From Bradyrhizobium sp. DOA9 (GTDB lineage: Bacteria; Pseudomonadota; Alphaproteobacteria; Rhizobiales; Xanthobacteraceae), in assembly GCF_000617845.2 (NCBI RefSeq), contig NZ_DF820425.1, forward strand, positions 1,973,725 to 2,037,724: 64,000 nt of DNA, written 5' to 3'. The notes beneath the pieces are model-generated. The model had not been told where the DNA came from. It did not search any database and was given only the letters and a program-made list of their open reading frames with translations. A program made the position numbers and the translations under genes. The first letter of the stretch is position 1. Each line of letters begins with the position of its first letter. Below, in pieces: positions 42,831-51,368 of this stretch.

Positions 42831-43034
42831 ATGTCTACATTGACCGACAATTCGATGACAAATCATCATGCACAGGGCTTGCTCTACCAGATCGGCGAGA
42901 TCCTTCACGTCTGGCACGAGCGCTACCGGACCCGGCGCGAGCTGACCCACTGGACCGCCCGGGACCTCCACGACGTCGGGCTGTCCTGGTCCGACATTGC
43001 CTACGAGGCCGATAAACCCTTCTGGCGGGCCTGA
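42831..43034 (+). CDS. DUF1127 (YjiS-like) small protein
   Basis: A 67-residue protein with the DUF1127 core: WHERYRTRRELTHWTARDLHDVGLSWSDI. Such small Arg-rich proteins are common in Hyphomicrobiales, where some affect RNA turnover and nutrient stress responses. It is followed by a strong terminator and stands 110 bases from the divergent LysR gene. Confidence 0.85.
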   Translation: MSTLTDNSMTNHHAQGLLYQIGEILHVWHERYRTRRELTHWTARDLHDVGLSWSDIAYEADKPFWRA

Positions 43035-43045
43035 TAGGCCGCCAG

Positions 43046-43087
43046 GCCGGCGCCGCCTGAGCACAGGGGCGCCGGCGGTCCCTTTTT
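43046..43087 (+). terminator. Rho-independent terminator after DUF1127
   Basis: GCCGGCGCC (43046-43054) pairs with GGCGCCGGC (43068-43076), followed by GGTCCCTTTTT. The gene at 43103 therefore probably has its own promoter or relies on read-through. Confidence 0.8.
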
Positions 43088-43102
43088 CGCAGGGCATGTG
43101 TC

Positions 43103-43726
43103 ATGAGCTCGCTTCGCCTCGAAGACCTCAAGCAATATTCGGACGTGCTGCGCACAAGGCACGGCGAGCGGCTCAATGTCCGCTTCGTCGAGCCGCGCGA
43201 CACCGATGAGCTGCAGCACTATTTCCGCATCCTCTCGACCCGCTCCCGTTACAACCGCTTCTTCGGCGCGATCAGCGAGTTGCCGAAGGGCCTGCTGCAC
43301 GATTTCCTCGAGGTCGGCGAGCGCGATCGCTTCACCATCGTGGCGACCATGATGGTCGACGGCTTCGAGACCATCGTAGCCGAAACCCGCTATGCCTTCC
43401 ATGCCGAGACCGCGACGCTCGAGTTCGGCCTCTCGGTCGATGACCGCTGGCAGGGCCACGGCATCGCCACCGCACTGATGAAGAACCTCGAGTGCCGCGC
43501 GGCCGCGCTTGGTGCAGAGCGCATGTTCGGCGAAACGCTGCGCTCCAACGAGGCCATGCTCTCGCTCGCGCGCAAATCCGGCTTCGCTTTCGTCAACCAT
43601 CCCGATGATTGGAAGCTGGTGCGCTTCGACAAGGAGATCAACCTCGTGCCGCAAGACATTCCCTGCGCGAGCTGGCGCCTCGCCGCCCTTTCCCGTCAGG
43701 CCGACAGCCCCTCAGCCTCGGCCTGA
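43103..43726 (+). CDS. GNAT-family N-acetyltransferase
   Basis: A 207-residue acetyltransferase. The acetyl-CoA loop is WQGHGIATALMKNLECRA (motif A, QGxGIA, about residues 117-134), preceded by strand LEFGLSVDDR. The N-terminal LNVRFVEPRDTDELQHYF is typical of the group seen in acyl-CoA synthetase/acetyltransferase proteins. The substrate is unknown. It ends just before a clear terminator. Confidence 0.83.
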   Translation: MSSLRLEDLKQYSDVLRTRHGERLNVRFVEPRDTDELQHYFRILSTRSRYNRFFGAISELPKGLLHDFLEVGERDRFTIVATMMVDGFETIVAETRYAFHAETATLEFGLSVDDRWQGHGIATALMKNLECRAAALGAERMFGETLRSNEAMLSLARKSGFAFVNHPDDWKLVRFDKEINLVPQDIPCASWRLAALSRQADSPSASA

Positions 43727-43736
43727 CCTGACTGCA

Positions 43737-43772
43737 GCCCGGCCTGGCCAAGCCAGAGCCGGGCGTTTTTTT
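43737..43772 (+). terminator. Rho-independent terminator after the GNAT gene
   Basis: GCCCGGC (43737-43743) pairs with GCCGGGC (43758-43764), followed by GTTTTTTT. It lies between the convergent GNAT and enoyl-CoA hydratase genes. Confidence 0.82.
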
Positions 43773-43778
43773 GCGCAG

Positions 43779-44609
43779 CTACTTCCCCGTGAACACCGCC
43801 TTGCGCTTCTCGATGAAGGCCTGCACGGCCTCCTTGTGGTCGGCGGTCGTGGTGAGGCGGACCAGCCGTTCGGCTTCGTGGTCGCGCGCGGTTTCGAAGT
43901 CGAACAGCAGGGCCTCGTCGAGATTGTCCTTCATGTAGCGCAGCGCGAGGCGCGGGCCTTCGGCGAGCGATCTGGCCAGTGCGAACGCCTCGGCCTGCAA
44001 TTTGTCGTCGGGCACGACGCGGTTGACGAGGCCGATCGCCTCGGCGCGCGCGGCATCGACGCGGTCGCCGGTGAACATCAATTCGCGCGCCCGCGCGGTG
44101 CCGACCAGCCGCGTGAGCAGCCAGGCGATGCCGTAATCGCCTGACAGCGCGATGCGGGCATAGCCGGTGGCGACAAAGGCCGATTGCGCGGCGATGCGGA
44201 TGTCGCAGGCCATGGCGATGGCAAGGCCGGCGCCGACCGCGGGGCCGGGGAGCGCAGCGATCGTCGGCTTGCGCACCGACACCAGCGCGCCGGTGAGCAG
44301 CCGCTGCCGCTCCTGCAGATCGGCGACCTTGTCGTCAAACGACATGTCGAGCTTCGCCTTGTCGCGATGCGCGCCCATGCCCTTGACGTTGCCGCCGGCG
44401 CAGAAGGCTTCGCCCGCGCCGGTGAGCAACAGCGCGCCGACGTCGGGATTCTCCCCGCAGGCTCGGATCATCGTGCGCAGCGCCGGCGTCAGTGCATCCG
44501 ACAGCGAGTTGCGCGCCTCCGGCCGGTTCAGCGTGATGATGGCGACGCGGTCGCGGATGACGCAGAGGAGCTCGCTGGTGCCGGTATCGACAGTGGTTTC
44601 CGTGGTCAT
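43779..44609 (-). CDS. Enoyl-CoA hydratase/isomerase family protein
   Basis: A 276-residue crotonase-fold protein. Oxyanion-hole segments are GEAFCAGGNVKGMG (about 70) and ALPGPAVGAGLAIAMACDIRIA (about 120). The hydratase glutamates expected near residues 115 and 135 are not both present in the usual form (SGDYGIAWLL follows), so isomerase or another crotonase reaction is possible. The ATG at 44609 is chosen over one ten codons upstream that lies in a repeat-rich gap. Confidence 0.83.
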   Translation of the reverse strand: MTTETTVDTGTSELLCVIRDRVAIITLNRPEARNSLSDALTPALRTMIRACGENPDVGALLLTGAGEAFCAGGNVKGMGAHRDKAKLDMSFDDKVADLQERQRLLTGALVSVRKPTIAALPGPAVGAGLAIAMACDIRIAAQSAFVATGYARIALSGDYGIAWLLTRLVGTARARELMFTGDRVDAARAEAIGLVNRVVPDDKLQAEAFALARSLAEGPRLALRYMKDNLDEALLFDFETARDHEAERLVRLTTTADHKEAVQAFIEKRKAVFTGK

Positions 44610-44625
44610 TGATCCTCCCTGCTCT

Positions 44626-44714
44626 CGTAGGGTGGGCAAAGCGAAGCGTGCCCACCATTTCTTATCGCGCCGAGATGGTGGGCACGGCGCTTCGCGCCTT
44701 TGCCCACCCTACGG
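44626..44714. repeat. Dispersed palindromic repeat, family B
   Basis: CGTAGGGTGGGCAAAGCGAA and TTTGCCCACCCTACGG ends enclose an inner GGTGGGCACG/CGTGCCCACC pair. It lies between the SDR stop and the hydratase start. Confidence 0.85.
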
Positions 44715-44724
44715 CAGTGCGCCT

Positions 44725-45426
44725 TCAAAACCTCTCCACCCAGGGCCGCAGCTCCAGCTCCCAGCTCCAGGCGCTGCGCGGCTGCTGCAGCACGTTCCAA
44801 TAGCTCTCTGCGATCGCGTCGGGATCGAGCATCGAGTCCGGCCTATCCGCCGCCTCGCTTCGCGTCGCGCTCCTGATGCCGCCGTCGATGACGAAATGCG
44901 CGACATGGATGCCCTGCGGCGACAGTTCGCGCGCCATGCTCTGCGCAAGTCCGCGCAGCGCGAACTTGCCCATCGCGAAGGGAGCGGACTGCGCATAGCC
45001 CTTGACGCTGGCGGAGGCGCCGGTGAACAGGATCGCGCCGTGCTGGTTCGGCAGCATGCGCTTGGCCGCCTGCTGCGCCACCAGGAAGCCGCCATAGGCG
45101 CTGACCGCAATCGCCTGCGCGACGTCGGCCGGCACGAGGTCAATGAGCGGCCCGCGCGTGCGGCCGGAGGCATTGTAGACGACGAGATCGGGCGTGCCGA
45201 TCTCGCGCTCGACCAGGCCGAACAGCCGCTCCACCTCGTCAGGCTCGGTGGCGTTGCAGGCATAAGCCTTGGCCCCGGTCTCGGTGCAGAGCGCGCCAAG
45301 CTTCTCGATTTTTCGCGCGGCGAGAGCGACGCGGATGCCCTGGGCGGACAGCAGCCGGGCCAGCGACGCGCTCAGGCCTTCGCCGGCACCGACGATGAGG
45401 GCGATCTTGTATTTCGGATGTTCCAT
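44725..45426 (-). CDS. Short-chain dehydrogenase-like protein lacking the catalytic Tyr
   Basis: A 233-residue SDR-fold protein with cofactor motif LIVGAGEGLSASLA and NNAG-equivalent YNASG. Where YxxxK is expected it reads FAMGK (in AQSAPFAMGKFALRGL), so Phe replaces the catalytic Tyr while Lys is kept; the Ser-bearing strand is TGASASVKG. It may be a binding protein or use another mechanism. It lies upstream of the enoyl-CoA hydratase in the same direction. Confidence 0.8.
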   Translation of the reverse strand: MEHPKYKIALIVGAGEGLSASLARLLSAQGIRVALAARKIEKLGALCTETGAKAYACNATEPDEVERLFGLVEREIGTPDLVVYNASGRTRGPLIDLVPADVAQAIAVSAYGGFLVAQQAAKRMLPNQHGAILFTGASASVKGYAQSAPFAMGKFALRGLAQSMARELSPQGIHVAHFVIDGGIRSATRSEAADRPDSMLDPDAIAESYWNVLQQPRSAWSWELELRPWVERF

Positions 45427-45656
45427 GGCGTGCTCTCTGAGGACTGGGAGCCGTAGATCTATGCATGCCTACGCGAACGACCAGCCAGGACGATCACAAT
45501 TCCGCAGGGCGAATTGCTCCATCGTTGCGATCATGCCTCTCTGACAATTTGCGGCTTTATCGCGCTTGCTCACTGGAGCATGATCGACATCATCTCAAGC
45601 GGCAAGCGCCAAATCAGCGCAAAATGTCCGCAAGGCGGAAACAATAGAGGACGATC

Positions 45657-47441
45657 ATGCACAAGCCGGCCACAGCACAGCCGAAAAACGTCGCGGCCGC
45701 ACCATCCGGCCTGCTGGCGCCCGATACGTCGGGCATGAATTTCTATCGCGCCGATCCCTCGCTCACGGACCTGCTCCGCATTCATCTACCGGAAAACCTG
45801 TTCCGCCACATCGAGCCGCATCTCGACCGTCTCGGCGAGCTCGCCGGCGGCCATCTCGACGAATGCGCGCGGCTCGCCGACCGTCACACGCCGATTCTGC
45901 ACCAGCGCGACAAGTTCGGCCGCGACGTGCAATGGATCGAATATCACCCGGCCTATCGCGAGTTGGAGAACGCCGGGTTCGGCGAGTTCGGCATCCATGC
46001 GCTCTCGATCCGCAAGGGCATCATGGGCTGGCCGGACAAATATCCTGTTGTCGCCAAGCACGCCTTCACGTTCCTGTTCAACCAGACCGAATTCGGCATG
46101 GGCTGCCCGATCAACGTCACCGACGGCTGCGCCAAGCTGCTGGCGAATTTCGGCAGCGAGGCGCTGAAGGCGAAATATCTGGACGGCCTGACCTCGACGG
46201 ACATGAGCAAGCTGACCCAGGGCGGCCAGTTCATGACCGAGAAGGAAGGCGGCTCCGATGTCGGCACCTTGACCACGCGCGCGGTGCAGGAGGGCGACCA
46301 TTGGCGCCTCACCGGCGAAAAATGGTTCTGCTCGAACGCGGACGCCAAGGTCGTGATGCTGCTGGCGCGGCCCGAAGGCGCCGGGCCCGGAACGCGCGGC
46401 GTCGGCCTGTTCCTGATGCCGCGCTTCCTCGACGACGGCTCGCAGAACCATTACCGGATCGTGCGCCTCAAGGACAAGCTCGGCACGCGCTCGATGGCCT
46501 CTGGCGAGATCAAGCTGGAAGGCGCGATCGCCTACGCCGTCGGCAAGCTCGACCGTGGTTTCGTGCAGATGGCCGAGATGGTGAACTCCTCGCGGCTCTC
46601 CAACGGCGTCAAGTCCACCGCACTGATGCGCCGCGCCTATCACGATGCGATGACGGTGGCGACCAACCGCGTGGTGTTCGGGCAGCGCATCATCGATCTG
46701 CCGCTGGGACGGCGGCAGATGCTGAAGATCATGCTACCGGTCGAGCAGGGCCTGTCGATGAGCTTCCTCACTGCGGACGCCCTCGACCGCGCCGAGGCCG
46801 GCAGCCAGGATGCCGCGGCGCTGCTGCGCATCCTGACACCGACGCTGAAGTTCCGGGCTACCCGCGATGCGCGCAAGGTCTGCGGCGATGCGCTCGAGAT
46901 GCGCGGCGGCATCGGCTATATCGAGGAATTCGCCACCGCCCGCCTGTTGCGCGATGCCCATCTCGGCTCGGTCTGGGAAGGCACCGGCAACATCGTCGCG
47001 ATCGATGCGCTGCGGCGGGCCGTCGGTCGTCACGGCGCGGAATCCGCGCTCGCGGCCGATCTGCACGCCCGCCTCGACGACAGCGCCTCGGTGCCGCAGG
47101 CCTGGCGCGATCATCTGCGTGGCCTCACCGACCGCGCCGTCGGCTTTGCACGCGAAGTCGCGGCCAAGTCCGAGAACGAAGCCGATGCGCGCCGCGCCAC
47201 CAGCGTGCTCTATCACGTCGCCAGCGCGGTGGCCCTCGCCTGGGAGGCACACCGCATCTACGAGATGCGTGGCGATGCGCGTAGGCTGCTGTTGTCGCGG
47301 CTCGTGGTCGATCATCGGGTGGCACCAAGTGATCCGTTCCGGCTGACGGAAAATGCCGCGCAAGCGAAGATCGCCGAACTGCTGCTCGGCGATCGCGCAG
47401 CCGGCATGAGCGAGGTTGGCGAACTGGTCCTGGCGGCGTAG
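45657..47441 (+). CDS. Acyl-CoA dehydrogenase family protein, long form
   Basis: A 594-residue FAD enzyme of the AcdA/AidB-like long class. The segments MTEKEGGSDVGTL and WRLTGEKWFCSNADA form the FAD and substrate site, and MRGGIGYIEEFATARLLRDA is the C-terminal dimer/FAD motif. A helical extension from about 440 distinguishes it from 380-residue forms. AGAGGA precedes the ATG. The gene is divergent from the SDR/hydratase pair 230 bases away, so these may form a fatty- or aromatic-acyl-CoA unit. Confidence 0.86.
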   Translation: MHKPATAQPKNVAAAPSGLLAPDTSGMNFYRADPSLTDLLRIHLPENLFRHIEPHLDRLGELAGGHLDECARLADRHTPILHQRDKFGRDVQWIEYHPAYRELENAGFGEFGIHALSIRKGIMGWPDKYPVVAKHAFTFLFNQTEFGMGCPINVTDGCAKLLANFGSEALKAKYLDGLTSTDMSKLTQGGQFMTEKEGGSDVGTLTTRAVQEGDHWRLTGEKWFCSNADAKVVMLLARPEGAGPGTRGVGLFLMPRFLDDGSQNHYRIVRLKDKLGTRSMASGEIKLEGAIAYAVGKLDRGFVQMAEMVNSSRLSNGVKSTALMRRAYHDAMTVATNRVVFGQRIIDLPLGRRQMLKIMLPVEQGLSMSFLTADALDRAEAGSQDAAALLRILTPTLKFRATRDARKVCGDALEMRGGIGYIEEFATARLLRDAHLGSVWEGTGNIVAIDALRRAVGRHGAESALAADLHARLDDSASVPQAWRDHLRGLTDRAVGFAREVAAKSENEADARRATSVLYHVASAVALAWEAHRIYEMRGDARRLLLSRLVVDHRVAPSDPFRLTENAAQAKIAELLLGDRAAGMSEVGELVLAA

Positions 47442-47452
47442 GCTCTCTCTCT

Positions 47453-47587
47453 TCACCTCTCCCGCAGGGAGAGGTCGGATCGCGTAAGCGATCCGGGTGA
47501 GGGGTTACGCGATCACGTGAGACCTGGACCCCTCACCCGGAATCGCATCTTCGATGCGCTTCCGACCTCTCCCTTCGGGAGAGGTGC
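47453..47587. repeat. Dispersed palindromic repeat, family C
   Basis: TCACCTCTCCCGCAGGGAGA at the left and TCTCCCTTCGGGAGAGGTGC at the right are inverted hairpins. GGGTGAGGGG and CCCCTCACCC form the inner arms. It lies between the acyl-CoA dehydrogenase and alcohol dehydrogenase genes. Confidence 0.87.
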
Positions 47588-47627
47588 AGAGCCCACGCAA
47601 CGAAACAAAAACAACGAGGAAACACCG

Positions 47628-48716
47628 ATGAAGGCCGCCGTCCTCTATGAAGTCAACCAGCCGCTCGTCATCGAGGACATCAGCCTGCCGAAGCCCGGCC
47701 CGCGCGAAGTGCTGATCCGCACCGCCGTCGCCGGGCTCTGCCACTCCGATCTGCACTTCATGGAAGGTCTCTATCCGCATCCGCTGCCGGCGGTGCTCGG
47801 GCACGAATCCGCCGGCGTGGTCGAGCAGGTCGGCTCCGACGTCACCTACGTCAAGCCCGGCGACCATGTCGTCACATGTCTCTCCGTCTTCTGCGGCACC
47901 TGCGACAATTGCACCACCGGCCGCACCGTGCTCTGCACCGACGCGACGGTGAAGATGCTGCCGGGCGTCTCCAACCGCATGCAATGGTCTCGCTCCGAGA
48001 AGCTGCACCAGTTCCTCAACCTCTCCTCCTTCGCCGAGCAGATGCTGGTGCATGAGAACGCCATCGTGAAGATCCGCAAGGACATGCCGCTCGATCTCGC
48101 CGCGCTGATCGGCTGCGGCGTCATCACCGGCTATGGCGCGGTGGTGAACACGGCGAAGGTGACGGCCGGCGAGACCGTGGCGGTGATCGGCTGCGGCGGC
48201 GTCGGCATGGCCGCGATCAACGGCGCGCAGATCGCCGGCGCCGGCCGTATCATCGCCATCGACACCAATCCTGCAAAACTCCAGCTCGCGACCAAGCTGG
48301 GCGCGACCGACATCATCAACCCGGCCGACGGCGATGTCGTGAAGCAGGTCCGTGACCTCACCAATGGCGGCGTGCATCATTCCTTCGAGGTGCTCGGCCG
48401 CAAGGAGACCGCGGAGCAGGCCTTCGGCATGCTGGCCTCCGGCGGTACCGCCACCATCGTCGGCATGATCCCGTTCGGCCAGAAGATCGAGCTGCACGGC
48501 TTCGACTTCCTGCGCGAGCGCAAGATCCAGGGCTCCTCGATGGGCTCGAACCATTTCCGCGTCGACATGCCGCGCCTGGTCGATTTCTATTTGCGCGGCC
48601 GGCTGCATCTGGAGGACTGGATTTCGGCCAAGCTGAAGCTGTCCGAGATCAACGAGGGCTTTGCCAACATGAAGGCCGGCAAGACGCTACGCAGCGTGAT
48701 CGTGTTCGATAGCTGA
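47628..48716 (+). CDS. Zinc-dependent alcohol dehydrogenase
   Basis: A 362-residue medium-chain dehydrogenase. Catalytic zinc ligands lie in GLCHSDLHF and LGHESAGVV; the structural zinc cysteines are in FCGTCDNCTTGRTVLC; NAD binding is by VIGCGGVGMAAINGA with Asp in IIAIDTN, pointing to NAD rather than NADP. It resembles the class III/aryl-alcohol group. GAGGA precedes the ATG, and the frame upstream to 47517 is repeat DNA. Confidence 0.88.
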   Translation: MKAAVLYEVNQPLVIEDISLPKPGPREVLIRTAVAGLCHSDLHFMEGLYPHPLPAVLGHESAGVVEQVGSDVTYVKPGDHVVTCLSVFCGTCDNCTTGRTVLCTDATVKMLPGVSNRMQWSRSEKLHQFLNLSSFAEQMLVHENAIVKIRKDMPLDLAALIGCGVITGYGAVVNTAKVTAGETVAVIGCGGVGMAAINGAQIAGAGRIIAIDTNPAKLQLATKLGATDIINPADGDVVKQVRDLTNGGVHHSFEVLGRKETAEQAFGMLASGGTATIVGMIPFGQKIELHGFDFLRERKIQGSSMGSNHFRVDMPRLVDFYLRGRLHLEDWISAKLKLSEINEGFANMKAGKTLRSVIVFDS

Positions 48717-48763
48717 GCGAGTTTACCTTCGTCGCAACAGCTCGCCGCAATGACGAAGGACCG

Positions 48764-50236
48764 CTAATCATCGAACATCTTCGGCGGCACGAACCCGCCG
48801 AACTCGCGCTCGATCAGCTCGGCGAGCTTGAGCGGCGTCCTGTCCTCGAGGAACGGGCCGAGGATCTGCACGCCGACCGGCAGGCCGTCTTTCGACAGGC
48901 CGAGCGGAACGGCCGTCGCGGGCAGGCCCGGAAGCGTTGCGATGCCCGGCCAGGCGAGCTGATCTGAATAGGGGTAAGACTTGCCGTCGATGCTGATCGT
49001 TCGCAGGCGCTGCTCCGGCGAATGATCGTGCGGAAAGGCCGGCGTCGGCATGATCGGGCAGATCACGGCGTCGAAGCTTTTGAACAGCGCCCGCCATTGC
49101 GCGCGCAGGACGGCGCGGCTTCCGGCGTCGAGCACCCAGGCGCGGTGGCTTGCGGTGATGCCGCGCAGTCGTTCCGCGCCGAGGCTGCGGTCCTCCGCCG
49201 AGAGCTGGCGCGTCCGTGCCTGCGCATCCGCCAGCTCGTCGGGAGGCAGGAACGCGCCGAGAAAGCCCAGCAGCATGCGCATGTACAGCCGCGACGTCTC
49301 CGCAAAGTCCGGGAGCAGCGCGCTCTCGCGTGCGACGGTGACGCCGGCCTTCGCAAGATCGGTTGCCAGCCTGTCGATCGCGCCGCGGACATCCCGGTCG
49401 CTCGGCAGCAGCGGATGGCTGTCGATCACCAGGACACGAAAATCCCGCAGCGCCTGATGCCGCGCGGCGGGCAAGTCGAGCCTGTAGGCGATCCCGGCAT
49501 CGAGCGGATCGGGCCCCGCAATGACGTCGAGCATCAAGGACAGATCCGCGGCCGTGCGCGCCATCGGACCGATGACGGCAAGGTCCCCCTCGCGCGGAAT
49601 GGCCGGAAACGGCGGCGGGGTCTCGCCGCGCGCCGCGCAGAGATTGATGGTCGGCTTGTGCGCGAAGACGCCGCAATGAAAGGCCGGCACACGCAGCGAG
49701 CCGCCGATGTCCGAGCCGGTGGCGAGCGCGCAATAGCCCGCGGCGAGCGCTGCCGCCGATCCCCCGGACGAACCGCCCGGCGTGCGGCCGAGATCGTAGG
49801 GGTTGTTGGTGGTGCCGTAGATGTCGTTGTAGCTCTGCCAGTCGCCGAGGCCGACCGGCACGTTGGTCTTGCCGAGGATCACGCCGCCGGCCTGCTTGAT
49901 GCGGGCCACCGCCAGCGCGTCTTCCACCGGCCTGAAATCCTTCTGCGGCACGAATCCCCAGGTCGTCGGCAGGCCGGCGATGTTGAAGGATTCCTTGATC
50001 GTCGTGGGCAGGCCGAGGAGCGGCTTGCGCTCGCCGCGCGCCAGCGCCGCATCCGCTTCGCGCGCCGCAACGAGCGCGCGATCGAAGTCGCGCACGCACA
50101 CCGCGTTGATGCTGCCGTCGTGCCGCTCGATGCGCGCGATCGCATCCTGCGCGAGCTCGACCGCCGAGACGTTCTTCGCGCTCAGCGCGGCCGACAATTC
50201 GACCGCGCTCTTGAAACTCCATTCCGATCCGGCCAC
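48764..50236 (-). CDS. Amidase-signature hydrolase
   Basis: A 490-residue amidase with Lys81 (TTIKES), cis-Ser156 (PGGSSGGS) and Ser180 (SDIGGS). It is the fourth amidase-signature protein in the window but, unlike the others, has no transporter or small-subunit gene beside it. The start FSAELSAALSAKNVSAVELAQ region is typical. Substrate unknown. Confidence 0.86.
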   Translation of the reverse strand: MAGSEWSFKSAVELSAALSAKNVSAVELAQDAIARIERHDGSINAVCVRDFDRALVAAREADAALARGERKPLLGLPTTIKESFNIAGLPTTWGFVPQKDFRPVEDALAVARIKQAGGVILGKTNVPVGLGDWQSYNDIYGTTNNPYDLGRTPGGSSGGSAAALAAGYCALATGSDIGGSLRVPAFHCGVFAHKPTINLCAARGETPPPFPAIPREGDLAVIGPMARTAADLSLMLDVIAGPDPLDAGIAYRLDLPAARHQALRDFRVLVIDSHPLLPSDRDVRGAIDRLATDLAKAGVTVARESALLPDFAETSRLYMRMLLGFLGAFLPPDELADAQARTRQLSAEDRSLGAERLRGITASHRAWVLDAGSRAVLRAQWRALFKSFDAVICPIMPTPAFPHDHSPEQRLRTISIDGKSYPYSDQLAWPGIATLPGLPATAVPLGLSKDGLPVGVQILGPFLEDRTPLKLAELIEREFGGFVPPKMFDD

Positions 50237-50330
50237 GGCGCTTCTCCCGCTCTGGTTGTTGGAGGATGATGCGCAGTTTGGCCGAATCTCGCAACTTCTG
50301 TTTGATCGCGATTGATATGCGGGGCGAAGC

Positions 50331-51302
50331 TTACGCCGCCCCGATCACGATCCCCACCGCCAGCACGATGGCGCCGCCGAGCACGATCTGGAACACGGCC
50401 TGGAGGAACGGCGTATCCATGTAGCGGGAGCGAATGAAGGCGATCGCCCACAATTCGAAGAACACGACGACGCAGGCGATCGCGGTTGCGATCCAGAACG
50501 CGTTGGCCCAGCTGTCGGGCACGAGATAAGGCGCGGTGTGGCCGAGCCCGCCGAGCGTCGTCATCGCCCCGCAGGTGATGCCGCGCAGCCAGGGCGAGCC
50601 GCGCCCCGTCAGCGAGCCGTCGTCGGACAGTGCTTCCGCAAATCCCATGCTGATGCCGGCGCCGATCGAGGCGGCGAGGCCGACCAGGAACGTCTGCCAG
50701 TTCTGGTGCGTGGCGAAGGCGGCCGCAAACAGCGGCGCCAGCGTCGAGACCGAGCCGTCCATCAGGCCTGCGAGGCCCGGCTGCACATATTGCAGCACGA
50801 ACATGCGCCGGCGGGTGCGGTCTTCCTCGGCGCGCACGTCGGGCTTCAGGATCTCGTCGGTCAGCCGGGCGGCCGTGTGCTCGTGGCTCTTCTCGGCCTC
50901 GGCGAGATCGCCGAGCAGACGGCGCACGTTGACGTCCTCGGCCTGCTCGGCGGCCTTGGCGTAGAAGCGCTCGGCCTCGAGCTCCATGGTCTCGACTTCC
51001 CGGCGGATGGTGTCGAGCGGCAGGTTCTTGGTCAGCCAGATCGGGCGGCGGCGCAGGAAGCCCTTGACGTCCTCGCGGCGGATCGGCGGCAGATGCTGGC
51101 CGAAGCGCTGCTCGTACAATTCCAGCAGCATGTGGCGGTGGCCGCGTTCCTCCTCGGCCATCTGCTCGAACAGCTTGGCCGAGTCCGGATAGCGCTCCTT
51201 CAGATCCTCGGCGAAGGTCATGTAGATACGGCTGTCCTCCTCCTCGGAGGAGATCGCGACCGCCAGCACCTCGCGTTCGGTCAAATCGGCAAAATTCTTC
51301 AC
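50331..51302 (-). CDS. mbfA: Membrane-bound ferritin-like iron exporter MbfA
   Basis: A 323-residue protein with an N-terminal ferritin-like/rubrerythrin domain (about 1-155) and a C-terminal VIT1/CCC1-type membrane domain (about 175-323, several segments). Iron ligands are likely in [31 protein letters not shown] and EAEKSHEH. MbfA exports iron across the inner membrane and protects against excess iron and peroxide in Bradyrhizobium and Agrobacterium. Translation starts at GTG. An Irr-type box on the promoter (51317-51343) fits known control by Irr. Confidence 0.92.
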   Translation of the reverse strand: MKNFADLTEREVLAVAISSEEEDSRIYMTFAEDLKERYPDSAKLFEQMAEEERGHRHMLLELYEQRFGQHLPPIRREDVKGFLRRRPIWLTKNLPLDTIRREVETMELEAERFYAKAAEQAEDVNVRRLLGDLAEAEKSHEHTAARLTDEILKPDVRAEEDRTRRRMFVLQYVQPGLAGLMDGSVSTLAPLFAAAFATHQNWQTFLVGLAASIGAGISMGFAEALSDDGSLTGRGSPWLRGITCGAMTTLGGLGHTAPYLVPDSWANAFWIATAIACVVVFFELWAIAFIRSRYMDTPFLQAVFQIVLGGAIVLAVGIVIGAA

Positions 51303-51316
51303 GACGGCCCTGACGT

Positions 51317-51343
51317 TATAATTTAGAATGGTTCTAAATTATA
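51317..51343 (-). promoter_or_regulatory. Irr-type iron control element overlapping the mbfA -10
   Basis: TTTAGAA-TGG-TTCTAAA (51322-51338) is the core of a longer palindrome with 12-bp arms. Its minus-strand half gives TATAAT (51343-51338), which is 18 bases from TTGACC (51367-51362). Bound Irr would therefore sit on the -10 box and block transcription at low iron. Confidence 0.88.
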
Positions 51344-51368
51344 TAGGGCGCCGCCGGTTCCGGTCAAA

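Noticed and set aside
50331..51302. Plain rubrerythrin or bacterioferritin
   Set aside because: The C-terminal half is a VIT1-like membrane domain and the promoter has an Irr-type box, as for MbfA.
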